Positions 27,451-37,468 of a stretch of 64,000 nucleotides of DNA are shown one piece after another (the first letter of the stretch is position 1; every line of letters starts with the position of its first letter). The notes beneath the pieces are model-generated. The model made no database searches. It saw only the letters and a program-made list of their open reading frames with translations, and had not been told where the DNA came from. The stretch covers positions 682,001 to 746,000 of the forward strand of contig NZ_JACHOR010000001.1 in the NCBI RefSeq assembly GCF_014199945.1, written 5' to 3'. A program made the translations under genes and the position numbers. This stretch comes from Brevundimonas variabilis (lineage in GTDB: Bacteria > Pseudomonadota > Alphaproteobacteria > Caulobacterales > Caulobacteraceae).

Positions 27451-28713
27451 ATGGCGTTGAGTGACGAAGACATTATCCGGCGCAAGCTCAGTCAGGTCGA
27501 GCTCAATGCCATCTGCATCAAGCATGATCGTCTTTGGCAGGCCAAGCCGGGGGGTGCTCGTGCCGTCTTCGCCTGGATGGACCTTTCGGGCCTCGATCTG
27601 CGCGGCCGCAACCTGTCGGATGCGGATTTTTCGGCGGCGAGGCTGCACGGATGCGACCTGACCGGGGCCAAGCTCGACAACGCCTCCTTCTTCGGCAGCG
27701 ACATGCAGGACGCCATCTTCACCGACGCCAGCCTGCGCCGGGCCGACCTCCGGGGGGCCTGCCTGCGGGGGGCCGACCTGTCCGGTGCGGATCTGTTCGA
27801 GGCCGACCTGCGCGAGGGCACGCTGGCGGCTGCAGACCGCAAGACAGGCTTTCGGGTTGTGGATGCCCAAAGCCGGGCCGACACACAGGCCCAGGGAGCC
27901 ATCCTCGCCGGAGCCAACCTGCAGCGCTCGCGCCTGTCCGGAATCATGGCCCAGGCAGCCGACTTCTCTGACGCGATCATGAAGGACTGCAAACTTGTTC
28001 GCGCCAATCTGAAACAGGCCAATTTCCGGGGGACCGACCTTGCAGGGGCCGATCTGTCGGGAGCCGATCTCAGCGGCGCAGACCTTCGCGATGCCATTCT
28101 GGTCGGGGTTACTTCGTCGATGTGGCGCACGGACGGGGCCAATATGGAGGGGGCCCTCACTGACGATCGGTCCGCCGGCGCACCCGTTGCCCGCATGCCT
28201 GCAGCCGACATGCTCCATGACCATGCGGTCTGGTGCGAAACCGGCGGGGCCGACGGCAAGCCCTCGGTGTTCGATGGCGTCGACCTGCGGGCCCTTGGGT
28301 CCATCACCGGACTGAACCTGACAGCCCTGTCCGCCAAGGGCGCCGTTTTCTATGGCCTGAACATGGAGGGGGTTCAGCTTCAGGGTGCCCATCTGGAAGG
28401 GGCTGATCTGCGGTCGACCAACCTGCGCCGCGCCGACCTGAGGGGGGCCCGGCTGAAGGGGGCACGACTTTCAGGCGCCGACATGCGCGAGGCCCAGCTC
28501 GGGCCCTTGATGCTCGGACCAGAGCGGCTCCTCTCAGCCGATCTGACGGGGGCTGCCCTGCGCGGCGTCGATCTGAGCGGAGCCGACCTCCGCCGCGCCG
28601 TGCTCAAGGACGCCGACCTCAGCCGATCCCGGCTGCATGGTGCCCAGATGCGCGGCGTCGACCTGACCGGTTCCAATCTGACCGGCGTCCGCGGCCTGGA
28701 GGCCGATGCCTGA
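27451..28713 (+). CDS. Pentapeptide-repeat protein
   Basis: 420 residues. The A(D/N)Lxx repeat builds right-handed quadrilateral helices in three blocks: about 44-127, 148-220 and 286-412. Examples are LRRADLRGACLRGADLSGAD and LAGADLSGADLSGADLRDA. A 65-residue non-repeat insert (about 221-285, with His256 and His258) splits blocks two and three. The first 40 residues are helical (LSDEDIIRRKLSQVELNAIC). No signal peptide or membrane segment, so cytoplasmic. Repeat proteins of this type bind partner proteins, some (Qnr, MfpA) DNA gyrase; nothing here shows the partner. Divergent from nadE (156-bp gap). Confidence 0.9.
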   Translation: MALSDEDIIRRKLSQVELNAICIKHDRLWQAKPGGARAVFAWMDLSGLDLRGRNLSDADFSAARLHGCDLTGAKLDNASFFGSDMQDAIFTDASLRRADLRGACLRGADLSGADLFEADLREGTLAAADRKTGFRVVDAQSRADTQAQGAILAGANLQRSRLSGIMAQAADFSDAIMKDCKLVRANLKQANFRGTDLAGADLSGADLSGADLRDAILVGVTSSMWRTDGANMEGALTDDRSAGAPVARMPAADMLHDHAVWCETGGADGKPSVFDGVDLRALGSITGLNLTALSAKGAVFYGLNMEGVQLQGAHLEGADLRSTNLRRADLRGARLKGARLSGADMREAQLGPLMLGPERLLSADLTGAALRGVDLSGADLRRAVLKDADLSRSRLHGAQMRGVDLTGSNLTGVRGLEADA

Positions 28714-28722
28714 GAGGCCCCT

Positions 28723-30072
28723 CTAGCGGACCGCCTTTACCGCCTCGACGACGTCGCCGATCACCGACCGGACCAGTCCCTCGTCATCGCCCTCGGCCAT
28801 GACCCGGATCAGTTTCTCGGTTCCCGAGGGCCGGACAAGAAGTCGCCCCTGCCCCTTCAGCTGCGCATCGCCGGCTGCGATCGCCGCCTGGACGCCGGCG
28901 TTGTTCAGCGGCTTGCCGGACGTATAGCGGACATTCTCCAGGATCTGCGGCACCGGCTCGAATTGACGAGCCAGCTCGCTCATCGGCCGGCCGCTCTCGA
29001 CCATCACCGCCAGCACCTGAAGGGCCGCCATCAGGCCATCTCCGGTCGTGGCAAAGTCGTGCAGGATCAGGTGCCCGGACTGCTCGCCACCGAGGTTGAA
29101 GCCGCCGCTGCGCATCCGCTCCATCACATATCGGTCCCCGACCGAGGTCCGCTCCAGCGTCAAGCCTTCGGCCTGCAGGGAGCGTTCCAGCCCAAGGTTG
29201 GACATCACCGTCGCCACGACACCGCCGCCCGCCAGCTTGCCGTGGCGGGCCCAGTCCTTCCCGATCAGGGCCATGATCTGGTCGCCGTCGACAATCTGGC
29301 CCTTCTCGTCGCAGACGATCAGCCGGTCGGCATCTCCGTCCAGCGCGATGCCGATGTCGGCCCGGTACTGTTTCACGGCCGCGGCCAGCGTTTCCGGATA
29401 GGTCGAGCCGCATTCGTCGTTGATATTGGTCCCGTTCGGGGAGACCCCCACGGCACAGACTTCTGCCCCCAGTTCGAACAGGGTCGTCGGCGCGACCTTG
29501 TAGGCCGCTCCGTTGGCGCAATCGACGGCGATGCGCAGACCCTGCAGGCTCAGGTGTTTGGGAAAGGCCGCCTTGGCCGCCTCGACATAGCGCCAGGGGG
29601 CCTCGTCGATGCGCTTGACCCGGCCGAGGCGGCTGGACGGGGCGAGACCCTCGTCCAGTGGCTCGTCCATCATGGCCTCGATCTTCAGCTCGGTCTTGTC
29701 CGAGAGCTTGTAGCCGTCCGGGCCGAAGAGCTTGATCCCGTTGTCGGCGTAGTCGTTGTGCGAGGCCGAGATCATGACACCCAGATCGGCACGCATCGAG
29801 CGCGTCATCATCGCCACGCCCGGGGTCGGGATCGGGCCGAAGGTGCGAACGTCCATCCCCACGGAGGCGAACCCGGCAACCAGGGCCGGCTCGAGCATAT
29901 AGCCCGACAGCCGGGTATCCTTGCCGATGACGACCAGGTGGCGCCGGTCATCCGCGGACATGAACAGTCTCCCGGCGGCCAGTCCGACCCGCAGCGCGAC
30001 TTCGGCTGTCATGGGTGAGGTATTGGCCGTCCCGCGAATGCCGTCGGTCCCGAAATATTTCCTGTCGCCCAA
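28723..30072 (-). CDS. glmM: Phosphoglucosamine mutase
   Basis: 449 residues; converts glucosamine-6-phosphate to glucosamine-1-phosphate for UDP-GlcNAc, peptidoglycan and LPS. The N-terminal signature is [14 protein letters not shown], the phosphoserine loop [18 protein letters not shown], the Mg site [15 protein letters not shown], the sugar loop [10 protein letters not shown], and the phosphate loop [18 protein letters not shown]. The start is TTG. It is head to head with glmS across 133 bp, so the two consecutive enzymes of one pathway share a promoter region. The 3' end is 9 bp from the convergent pentapeptide gene. Confidence 0.97.
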   Translation of the reverse strand: MGDRKYFGTDGIRGTANTSPMTAEVALRVGLAAGRLFMSADDRRHLVVIGKDTRLSGYMLEPALVAGFASVGMDVRTFGPIPTPGVAMMTRSMRADLGVMISASHNDYADNGIKLFGPDGYKLSDKTELKIEAMMDEPLDEGLAPSSRLGRVKRIDEAPWRYVEAAKAAFPKHLSLQGLRIAVDCANGAAYKVAPTTLFELGAEVCAVGVSPNGTNINDECGSTYPETLAAAVKQYRADIGIALDGDADRLIVCDEKGQIVDGDQIMALIGKDWARHGKLAGGGVVATVMSNLGLERSLQAEGLTLERTSVGDRYVMERMRSGGFNLGGEQSGHLILHDFATTGDGLMAALQVLAVMVESGRPMSELARQFEPVPQILENVRYTSGKPLNNAGVQAAIAAGDAQLKGQGRLLVRPSGTEKLIRVMAEGDDEGLVRSVIGDVVEAVKAVR

Positions 30073-30205
30073 ACCGCCATCCTCCGACGCGAAACCTTCC
30101 GAAACCGGTTATTAGGTGCCGATTCCCTACGCGTTCCCTAGAGCATGATCCGTGAAGGCCGTCATCATCGCGTGACAGGCAAGGCGGCAGACGGAGACCA
30201 GCAGA

Positions 30206-32023
30206 ATGTGCGGCATCATTGGCATCGTCGGGACCAAACCGGTCGCCGAGCGCCTGATCGAGAGCCTGAAGCGGCTGGAGTACCGGGGCTATGACTCGGC
30301 CGGGATCGCGGCCCAGGTCAATGGCGTGCTGGAGCGCCGGCGCGCACCGGGCAAGCTGCGCGAACTTGAAGCCGTTCTGGCCGCCCACCCGCTGAACGCG
30401 ACCACCGGAATCGGCCACACCCGCTGGGCCACCCACGGTGCCCCGACCGAGGCCAATGCTCACCCCCACATCGCAGGCCGCGTCGCCGTGGTCCACAATG
30501 GCATCATCGAGAACTTCGCCGAGCTGAAGGCCGAGCTGCAGGCCGCCGGACGGGTGTTCGAAAGCCAGACCGACACCGAGGTCGTCGCCCATCTGCTGGA
30601 CCAGGCCCTGTCTACCGGCCTTGAGCCCCTGGAAGCGTTCGAGGCGACCCTGAAACGCCTGTCCGGCGCCTTTGCGCTGTGTGTCCTGATCTCGGGCGAG
30701 GACGACGTCATCCTCGCAGCCCGCAACGGACCGCCGCTCGCCGTCGGCTATGGTCAGGGCGAGATGTTCATCGGCTCGGACGGTCTGGCGCTAGGTCCCT
30801 TCACCAACCGCGTCAGCTATCTGGAAGATGGCGACCACGTCATCGCCACCCACGACAGGGCCCGCATCTTCAATGCCAGCGGCACCGAGGTGGTGCGCGA
30901 GATCAAGACGGTTCCTGCCTCTGCCGTTCTGATGGAGAAGGGCAACTATCGGCATTTCATGGAAAAGGAGATCCATGACCAGCCCGAGGGATGCCAGCGC
31001 ACCATCGCAGCCTATGTCGATACCCTGACGGGACGGGCCACGATCGCCGGCGTCGATTTCTCGACCCTGGAGCGGATCCAGATCGTGGCCTGTGGCACCT
31101 CCTACATTGCCGGGATGATCGGCCGTTATCTGATCGAGCAACTGGCGGACCTGCCGGTGGACGTGGAGATCGCCTCGGAGTTCCGCTACCGCCAGCCCGC
31201 CCTGCGTCCCGGTGCCCTGGCCATCGCCATGTCCCAGTCGGGGGAGACGGCCGATACCCTTGCCGCCTTCCGCCACTGTGCAGCGGCCGGCATGAAGACC
31301 GCCGCCATCGTCAACGCCACCGAATCCACCATCGCCCGCGAGGCCGATGTCGTCTGGCCGATCCATTGCGGACCCGAGATCGGCGTCGCCTCGACCAAGG
31401 CCTTCACCGCGCAGGTCAGCGTGATGATCGCCATCGCCATCGCTGCCGCCCGCGACCGGAACCGGATCGATGCCGCCGAGGAGCAGCGTCTGGTCCGGGT
31501 CCTGATCGAAGCTCCGCGACTGATTGCCGAGGCCATCAATCTGGAAGGATCGATCAAGGACATCGCCGTCGAGATCGCCAAGGCCCGGGACGTCCTTTTC
31601 CTTGGCCGGGGCCCGATGTCGGCCCTCGCGCTCGAAGGCGCGCTGAAGCTGAAGGAGATCAGCTATATCCACGCCGAGGGCTATGCCGCCGGAGAGCTCA
31701 AGCACGGTCCGATCGCCCTGGTCGACGAGGCAACGCCGATCATCATCCTGGCCCCCTATGATTCGTGGTTCGAGAAATCGGCTTCCAACATGAGCGAAGT
31801 CATGGCGCGGGGCGGTCAGGTGGTCTTCATCACCGATCCGGACGGTGCCAAGCACGCACCCGCCGGCGCCCGCGTGGTCGTGACCGCCCCGGCGTCCGAT
31901 CCGCTGGTCTCGGCCCTGGTCATGTCTGCTCCGATCCAGCTGCTCGCCTATCACGTGGCCGTGGTGAAGGGGGCCGATGTTGACCAGCCGCGCAATCTGG
32001 CCAAGTCCGTCACTGTGGAATGA
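30206..32023 (+). CDS. glmS: Glutamine-fructose-6-phosphate aminotransferase
   Basis: 605 residues; makes glucosamine-6-phosphate from fructose-6-phosphate and glutamine. The N-terminal nucleophile Cys2 is in MCGIIGIVG, and the glutaminase domain has GIGHTRWATHGAPTEANAHP. Two SIS domains follow (CGTSYIAGMIGRYLIEQL, SQSGETADTLAAF, and LGRGPMSALALEGALKLKEI with EGYAAGELKHGPIALVD). The C-terminus ends LAKSVTVE, as in the family. GGAGA precedes the ATG. The leader (30100-30205) shows no glmS ribozyme, which is expected outside Gram-positives. Confidence 0.98.
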   Translation: MCGIIGIVGTKPVAERLIESLKRLEYRGYDSAGIAAQVNGVLERRRAPGKLRELEAVLAAHPLNATTGIGHTRWATHGAPTEANAHPHIAGRVAVVHNGIIENFAELKAELQAAGRVFESQTDTEVVAHLLDQALSTGLEPLEAFEATLKRLSGAFALCVLISGEDDVILAARNGPPLAVGYGQGEMFIGSDGLALGPFTNRVSYLEDGDHVIATHDRARIFNASGTEVVREIKTVPASAVLMEKGNYRHFMEKEIHDQPEGCQRTIAAYVDTLTGRATIAGVDFSTLERIQIVACGTSYIAGMIGRYLIEQLADLPVDVEIASEFRYRQPALRPGALAIAMSQSGETADTLAAFRHCAAAGMKTAAIVNATESTIAREADVVWPIHCGPEIGVASTKAFTAQVSVMIAIAIAAARDRNRIDAAEEQRLVRVLIEAPRLIAEAINLEGSIKDIAVEIAKARDVLFLGRGPMSALALEGALKLKEISYIHAEGYAAGELKHGPIALVDEATPIIILAPYDSWFEKSASNMSEVMARGGQVVFITDPDGAKHAPAGARVVVTAPASDPLVSALVMSAPIQLLAYHVAVVKGADVDQPRNLAKSVTVE

Positions 32024-32139
32024 TTGTTCGCCCCATCGTGCCCCGATCCGGTGCATGAGGGGCAAATGCCGGTCTGCATTGGGGCATCGAACGTGATCAA
32101 AATGCGTTAGGCTTCGCACTCGCTGTTTCAGGATCTTTC

Positions 32140-33021
32140 ATGTCGACCTCTCCCGCCCGCCTTCGCAAGGCCGTCCTTCCCGTGGCCGGTCTTGGCACCC
32201 GTGTCCTGCCAGGCACCAAGACCACGCCCAAGGAACTGCTGAACGTCGTCGACCGTCCGATCCTCAGCTACATCGTCGAGGAAGCCCGTGAAGCGGGGAT
32301 CGAACACATCGTCTTCGTCACGGGCCGTGCCAAACAGGCGATCGAGGACTATTTCGACCACCAGATCGAGCTCGAGGCGCAACTCCTGGCCAAGGGCAAG
32401 CTGGAAATCCTTGCACAGATGGTCGCCGAACTGGCCACCGCCGGGGAGATGAGCTTCACCCGCCAGATGGAGCCCAAGGGCCTGGGTCATGCCGTCTGGT
32501 GCGCCCGCGACATCATCGGCCACGAGCCCTTTGCCGTCCTGCTGCCGGATGTGATCGTCGACTCGAAGCCCGGCGCCCTGAAACAGCTCGCAGAGCTCTA
32601 TGCCGAGGTCGGCGGCAACATCATCGGCGTCGAATCCGTGCCCGAGGCCGACACGCACAAATACGGCATCGTCGATCCGGAAGGCCGCGGCGATGGTCGG
32701 CGTTTCGCCATGAAGGGCATGGTCGAGAAGCCGGCCCAGGGCACTGCCCCCTCCAACCTGTCGATCTCCGGGCGCTATATCCTGCAGCCCGAGATTTTCA
32801 GCATCCTGGAAAGCCAGGAGCGCGGTGCGGGCGGAGAGATTCAGCTGACCGACGGCATGGCCACGCTGATGAAATCGCAAGCCTTTACTGCCTTCGAGTA
32901 CGAGGGCGTCACCCACGACTGCGGTGACAAGATCGGCCTGCTGCGCGCCAATGTGGCCCTGGCCCTGAAGCGCCCGGACCTTGGCGAGGCCGCGCGAACG
33001 GCCATCAGCGCCCTGCTCTAG
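32140..33021 (+). CDS. galU: UTP-glucose-1-phosphate uridylyltransferase
   Basis: 293 residues; makes UDP-glucose, also the substrate of the SqdB enzyme encoded at 9.1 kb. The nucleotide loop is [24 protein letters not shown], the uridine-binding region is [18 protein letters not shown] with [11 protein letters not shown], and the C-terminal HDCGDKIG is typical. AGGA lies eight bases before the ATG. 116 bp separate it from glmS; several overlapping GC hairpins occur there but no T-run, so it may have its own promoter or share the glmS message. Confidence 0.97.
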   Translation: MSTSPARLRKAVLPVAGLGTRVLPGTKTTPKELLNVVDRPILSYIVEEAREAGIEHIVFVTGRAKQAIEDYFDHQIELEAQLLAKGKLEILAQMVAELATAGEMSFTRQMEPKGLGHAVWCARDIIGHEPFAVLLPDVIVDSKPGALKQLAELYAEVGGNIIGVESVPEADTHKYGIVDPEGRGDGRRFAMKGMVEKPAQGTAPSNLSISGRYILQPEIFSILESQERGAGGEIQLTDGMATLMKSQAFTAFEYEGVTHDCGDKIGLLRANVALALKRPDLGEAARTAISALL

Positions 33022-33036
33022 ACTGGCGCACAGAGA

Positions 33037-33066
33037 AAAGGCCGGAGCATCACGGCTCCGGCCTTT
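33037..33066. terminator. Bidirectional intrinsic terminator between galU and the M13 peptidase gene
   Basis: A perfect 12-bp inverted repeat AAAGGCCGGAGC / GCTCCGGCCTTT with a six-base loop. The T-rich arm ends serve both directions, and the neighbouring genes converge on it (stop codons at 33021 and 33088). Confidence 0.9.
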
Positions 33067-33087
33067 GTCACTTCAGGAGCAGATGTC

Positions 33088-35214
33088 CTACCAGAGGCGG
33101 ACCCGGTCCGTCGGGGCCAGATAGTAGGCCTGGCCGGGCTGGACGTCGAAGGCGTCATACCAGGCGTCGACATTGCGCAGGGGACCGACGACCCGGAACT
33201 CGGCGGCGCTGTGCGGGTCGGTGGCGACCTGCTGCTTGGCAGCCTCCTCGCGCATCTTGGACTGCCAGACCTGCGCCCAGCCGTAGAAGACACGCTGGTC
33301 GCCCGTGGTGCCGTCGATCTCCGGCGACGGCTGGCCCGCCAGCGAGGCGCGGTAGCCTTCCAGACCCAGGGTGATGCCGGCCAGGTCGCCGATGTTCTCG
33401 CCCCGCGTCAGGCCGGGACGGATCTTGTAGCCGGGGACGGGCTCGTACTGGCCGTACTGTGTGTCCATGACATCGGTGCGGGCGGTGAAATTCGCCGCAT
33501 CGGTCGGGGTCCACCAGTCGCGCAGCACGCCATCGCCATCCGACTTGCGGCCCTGGTCATCGAAGCCGTGGCCGATCTCGTGACCGATCACGCCGCCGAT
33601 CGCCCCATAGTTGACGGCCGGGTCGGCTTCCGGATCGAAGAACGGCGGCTGCAGGATCGCCGCCGGGAAGACGATCTCGTTATTGGTCGAGTTGTAGTAG
33701 GCGTTCACGGTCTGGGGCGTCATGCCCCACTCTTCCTTGTCGACCGGACCGTCCATGCGCCCGAGCTGATAGTTCCAGCGGAAGACACTGGCGCGCTCGC
33801 CATTGCCGTACAGGTCGTCGGGACGGATCTCGAGTGCGGAATAATCGCGCCACTTGTTCGGGTAGCCGATCTTGACGGTGAATTTCTGCAGCTTGTCCTG
33901 GGCCTGGACCTTGGTCTCGGCCCCCATCCATTCCAGTCCCTCGATGCGGGCGGCCAGGGCGACGCGCAGGTTGGCGACCAGTTCGTCCATCTTGGCCTTG
34001 GACTCGGCGGGGAAGTATTCGGCCACATACTGGCGACCGACAGCCTCGCCCAGCGCACCCTCGGTGAAGGAGATGGCGCGCTTGTCGCGGCTGCGCTGCT
34101 CCGGCTGGCCGGACAGGTCGCGCGAGCGGAAGCCCCACTGGGCGTCCGAGAAACGCTTGGACAGACGCGGCGCAGAACGGTCGATCGTGTGGAAGGCCTG
34201 CCAGGCCTGCAGGGTTTCGATCGGGGTTTCGGCATAGATTGCCGCGATCTTCGGCACGGCCGTGTCCTGCGCCACGATCAGGCGCGGGATCTGGCCCAGG
34301 CCACCGGCCGCGAAATAGCCGGACCAGTCGAAGCCTGGCGCGGCCTCGGCCAGGCTGACCGGGGTGAACTCGTTGTAGGTCTCGTCACGATTGCGGTTCT
34401 GTTCCGGGGTCCAGTGCGCCTCGGCGATCCGGGTTTCAAGCGCAACGATGGCCGCTGCGCTCTCGACGGGGTTCGTCCAGCCCGCCATGCCCAGCATGTT
34501 GGCGACATAGGCCTGATACAGGCCCAGCTTGTCGGCATAGAGGGGCGACAGATAGTAGTCGCGGTTCGGCAGGCCGAGGCCCGACTGACCGACCTGTGTG
34601 ACATACCGGTTGGGCGACTTGGCGTCGGTGCCGATGCCGGTCCCGAAGAAGGACGCGTTCGTGCGGTCCTTGCGACCCATGTAGGCCGCCATGGCCTCGC
34701 GGCTGTCCAGCGCACGGATGTCGGCGAGGTAGGGATCGATCGGAGCGTGATCCAGCTGCTCGATGCGGGCCTCGTCCATATAGGCGCGGTAGCCGTCGGC
34801 GATCTTCTGCTCGTCCGACCCGGGTGTCAGGTCGTTGCGGGCCAGAAGCCCCTCCACCATGGCCTTGACCCGGTTGTCCGACAGCTCGCGCAGCAGGGCG
34901 AAGGACCCGAAGGAGGTGCGGTCTGAAGGAATCTCGATCTTGTCCAGGGCCGTGCCGTTGGCATAGCGGAAGAAATTGTCGCCGGGAGACACCGAGGTGT
35001 CGCGACCGGCCAGGTCAAAACCCCAGGTTCCGTATTTCGGTGCAACCGTGCCCTGGTAGCCGCCGACGCTGCCGCCGGCCTGTGCCGGAGCCTGGAACAG
35101 TTCAACGATGGTGCAGGCTTCATCGACACAGCCGTGGTCATGCCCGTCTTGGGCGAAGGCAGCGGCGGGGAGAAGCAGGGCACCGAGTGCGGCACCAACA
35201 AGCAGTCTTTTCAT
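33088..35214 (-). CDS. M13 family zinc metallopeptidase (neprilysin/PepO-like), exported
   Basis: 708 residues. The signal peptide MKRLLVGAALGALLLPAAAFAQ is followed by the M13 N-terminal domain and a zinc protease domain with HEIGHGFDDQGR (two His and catalytic Glu), RGENIGDLAGI (third ligand Glu), and the NEIVFPAAILQPPFF and YYNSTNN substrate-cleft motifs. It ends TDRVRLW, like the conserved C-terminal Trp of the family. It cleaves peptides of limited size in the periplasm or outside the cell. GAGGAAA precedes the ATG at 35214; an in-frame start 11 codons upstream is less likely. Confidence 0.95.
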   Translation of the reverse strand: MKRLLVGAALGALLLPAAAFAQDGHDHGCVDEACTIVELFQAPAQAGGSVGGYQGTVAPKYGTWGFDLAGRDTSVSPGDNFFRYANGTALDKIEIPSDRTSFGSFALLRELSDNRVKAMVEGLLARNDLTPGSDEQKIADGYRAYMDEARIEQLDHAPIDPYLADIRALDSREAMAAYMGRKDRTNASFFGTGIGTDAKSPNRYVTQVGQSGLGLPNRDYYLSPLYADKLGLYQAYVANMLGMAGWTNPVESAAAIVALETRIAEAHWTPEQNRNRDETYNEFTPVSLAEAAPGFDWSGYFAAGGLGQIPRLIVAQDTAVPKIAAIYAETPIETLQAWQAFHTIDRSAPRLSKRFSDAQWGFRSRDLSGQPEQRSRDKRAISFTEGALGEAVGRQYVAEYFPAESKAKMDELVANLRVALAARIEGLEWMGAETKVQAQDKLQKFTVKIGYPNKWRDYSALEIRPDDLYGNGERASVFRWNYQLGRMDGPVDKEEWGMTPQTVNAYYNSTNNEIVFPAAILQPPFFDPEADPAVNYGAIGGVIGHEIGHGFDDQGRKSDGDGVLRDWWTPTDAANFTARTDVMDTQYGQYEPVPGYKIRPGLTRGENIGDLAGITLGLEGYRASLAGQPSPEIDGTTGDQRVFYGWAQVWQSKMREEAAKQQVATDPHSAAEFRVVGPLRNVDAWYDAFDVQPGQAYYLAPTDRVRLW

Positions 35215-35377
35215 GGGGTTTCCTCGTATCCGGACACGCAGGCGCAAGAGCCTTTCCTTGGCTGCGGGGACCCTAGACCCGGAAGGGCACCTGTCGCCTT
35301 AAAAAAAGTTCATGATCCGGATGCGGCACACGTGTCCCGGGGCGCTATAGGTCGGAGCAGCACGACAGGGGAGTGGC

Positions 35378-37243
35378 ATGGCAGTCGGGCATGGTGGCGG
35401 CGAGTACAAGGATCTGGTGGTCTTCCTGGCCGCAGCGGGCGTGGTCGTGCCGCTGTTCAGCCGCCTCAAGATCAGCCCTGTGCTCGGCTTTCTCGCTGCC
35501 GGCGTGCTTCTGGGGCCTGACGGTCTGGCGCGGCTCGCCGATCAGGCCCCCTGGCTGTCCTGGTTCACCATAGACGACCCGACCCAGATCGCCCAGCTGG
35601 CCGAGCTGGGGGTGGCCTTCCTGCTGTTCATGATCGGACTGGAGCTGTCGTGGGAGCGGCTCAAGGCCATGCGCAAACTGGTGTTCGGTCTGGGCATGCT
35701 GCAGATCGCGGCCTGCACCGTGGTGCTGGCGGGCGGCTTCATGCTGCTGGGCCAGCCGTTTGCGAGTGCCGCCGTCCTGGGCATGGGACTGGCCCTGTCC
35801 TCCACGGCCGTGGTCATGCCGGTCATGGCCGAGCGTGGTCGGCTGCGGGGCGTCGTCGGGCGCTCGACCTTTGCCATCCTGCTGGCCCAGGACCTAGCCG
35901 TCGCCCCTATTCTGATTACGGTGACTGTTGTGGCGACAGTGGCCCAGTCCGGAGCAGCGGGCGGTGACCTCGACCCCGCGATACTGGGTCGCACCCTCCT
36001 GACCCTGGCCCCCGCCGCAATCGGGCTGGCTTTGCTGGTCGTCCTGGGACGGGTCGTTCTGCGCCCCCTGTTCCGCTCGGTGGCCAAGAGCCGCAAGGGC
36101 AGTGGCGGGGGCAGTCAGGAACTGTTCGTCGCCCTGTGTCTGCTGGTCGTGGTGGGTGCGGGCGTCGCTGCGCAAGCGGCAGGATTGTCGATGAGTCTGG
36201 GAGCACTGATCGCTGGCCTGCTGATCGCAGAGACCGAGTATCGCCGCGAGGTCGAGATCAATATCGAGCCGTTCAAGGGCCTGTTGCTGGGTGTCTTTTT
36301 CGTCGGCGTCGGGATCGGGCTGGATCTGGATGCCGTCGCAGCCAACCCCGGCGGCGTGATCGGCCTCGCCGTTGCCATCACGGCGATCAAGGCCGCGATC
36401 ATCTTTGGCCTCGCGCGCCTCTGGGGGCTCAGCAGCCGCGCAGCCATCGAAACCGCGCTGGTACTCGGCCCGGCGGGCGAGTTCGCCTTCGTCGTTCTGG
36501 CCACGGGCCTCGTGGAAGGGGTGGCCGACCCGGCCTTCACCCAGAGCATCATCCTGTCGGCGACCATCAGCATGTTCACGGTCCCTTTCATGGCCATGCT
36601 GGGCCAGAGGATTTCGCGCAAGGGGCTCAAGCCCGACCCGGCCCTGCCCGAACTGCCTGTCGCGCCCGACGAGGAGGAGGCGCGCGATGGAGCCGTGCTG
36701 ATCGTGGGCTTTGGCCGTGTCGGCCGTCTTGTGGGCGAGATGCTGGCCGAGCACGGCCAGAGCTTCATCGCCCTCGACACCGACCCGTCCTCGGTGGCCT
36801 CAGCCCGGGCCGAGGGCTTTGACATCTATTATGGCGATGCCGGTCGAGCGGACATGCTGCGGCGATGTGGCATCGAACGGGCCAGTGCCCTGGTCGTCAC
36901 GATGGATGCACCGACCAAGGTGGACGAGGTGGTGATCGCGGCTCGTGCGCTTCGGGCCGACATGACGATCATCGCCCGGGCCAGGGATGACCGGCATGCC
37001 GTTCGACTGTACGCCCTGGGCGTGACCGATGCCGTGCCGGAAACGACGGAAGCCAGCCTCCAGCTGGCCGAGAACACCCTGGTCGACCTCGGCGTACCGA
37101 TGGGTCTGGTGCTGGCTTCGATCCATGAACGCCGGGATCAGTTCAGGGCCGTCTTTGCCGACGCCGCCCCCGAGGATCGAAAAGGGCGGCCGACCCGGGC
37201 GTTGCGCGGATCGCTCCGGAACGCTCCCATCAGTGGCGGATGA
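35378..37243 (+). CDS. CPA2 monovalent cation:proton antiporter with RCK_N domain (KefB/C-like)
   Basis: 621 residues. An N-terminal exchanger domain of about 12 helices (residues 12-405) includes LGVAFLLFMIGLELSWERL and FAILLAQDLAVAPIL, whose Gln-Asp is the ion-binding pair of Kef-type transporters. A cytoplasmic RCK_N domain (about 428-550) has the nucleotide loop VLIVGFGRVGRLVGEMLAEHG and YYGDAGRADMLRRCGI. Potassium or proton exchange gated by nucleotide or glutathione is the expected role; the ancillary KefF/G partner is not adjacent. No operon partner. Confidence 0.92.
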   Translation: MAVGHGGGEYKDLVVFLAAAGVVVPLFSRLKISPVLGFLAAGVLLGPDGLARLADQAPWLSWFTIDDPTQIAQLAELGVAFLLFMIGLELSWERLKAMRKLVFGLGMLQIAACTVVLAGGFMLLGQPFASAAVLGMGLALSSTAVVMPVMAERGRLRGVVGRSTFAILLAQDLAVAPILITVTVVATVAQSGAAGGDLDPAILGRTLLTLAPAAIGLALLVVLGRVVLRPLFRSVAKSRKGSGGGSQELFVALCLLVVVGAGVAAQAAGLSMSLGALIAGLLIAETEYRREVEINIEPFKGLLLGVFFVGVGIGLDLDAVAANPGGVIGLAVAITAIKAAIIFGLARLWGLSSRAAIETALVLGPAGEFAFVVLATGLVEGVADPAFTQSIILSATISMFTVPFMAMLGQRISRKGLKPDPALPELPVAPDEEEARDGAVLIVGFGRVGRLVGEMLAEHGQSFIALDTDPSSVASARAEGFDIYYGDAGRADMLRRCGIERASALVVTMDAPTKVDEVVIAARALRADMTIIARARDDRHAVRLYALGVTDAVPETTEASLQLAENTLVDLGVPMGLVLASIHERRDQFRAVFADAAPEDRKGRPTRALRGSLRNAPISGG

Positions 37244-37398
37244 GGCCCTGAGCCCCCTCGAAATCGCGGCGCATTAACACCCACGACCCATTTTGGTCAT
37301 CGTTGGGTGATGAAAGCCTCGACTTCGCTGGGCTGTGCAATCAACGTTTACCGAACAGCGCGTCTTTCCATTTGACGCGGGAACGGGAATCGCAGCCG

Positions 37399-37461
37399 AT
37401 GTATTATAACCCACCGATCCTGCCGGACGATCAGCCGGTCGGGACCCCTGTGACCGAGTAG
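37399..37461 (+). CDS. Possible 20-codon upstream reading frame before the TetR gene
   Basis: The frame MYYNPPILPDDQPVGTPVTE ends in TAG seven bases before the TetR start codon. It sits in a 225-bp intergenic region and has no convincing ribosome site. It could be a leader peptide or chance. The 5' part of this gap (37281-37312) also holds an imperfect CACCCA/TGGGTG hairpin that may end the antiporter transcript. Confidence 0.2.
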   Translation: MYYNPPILPDDQPVGTPVTE

Positions 37462-37468
37462 TTGTATC

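Noticed and set aside
27295..28392. 366-codon extension of the nadE frame
   Set aside because: It is antisense to the pentapeptide-repeat gene; its regular repeats mirror the ADLSG repeats of the opposite strand. nadE has a proper family start at 27294.
30073..30205. glmS ribozyme/riboswitch in the glmM-glmS gap
   Set aside because: Only 133 bp with no matching core; the ribozyme is restricted mainly to Gram-positive bacteria.
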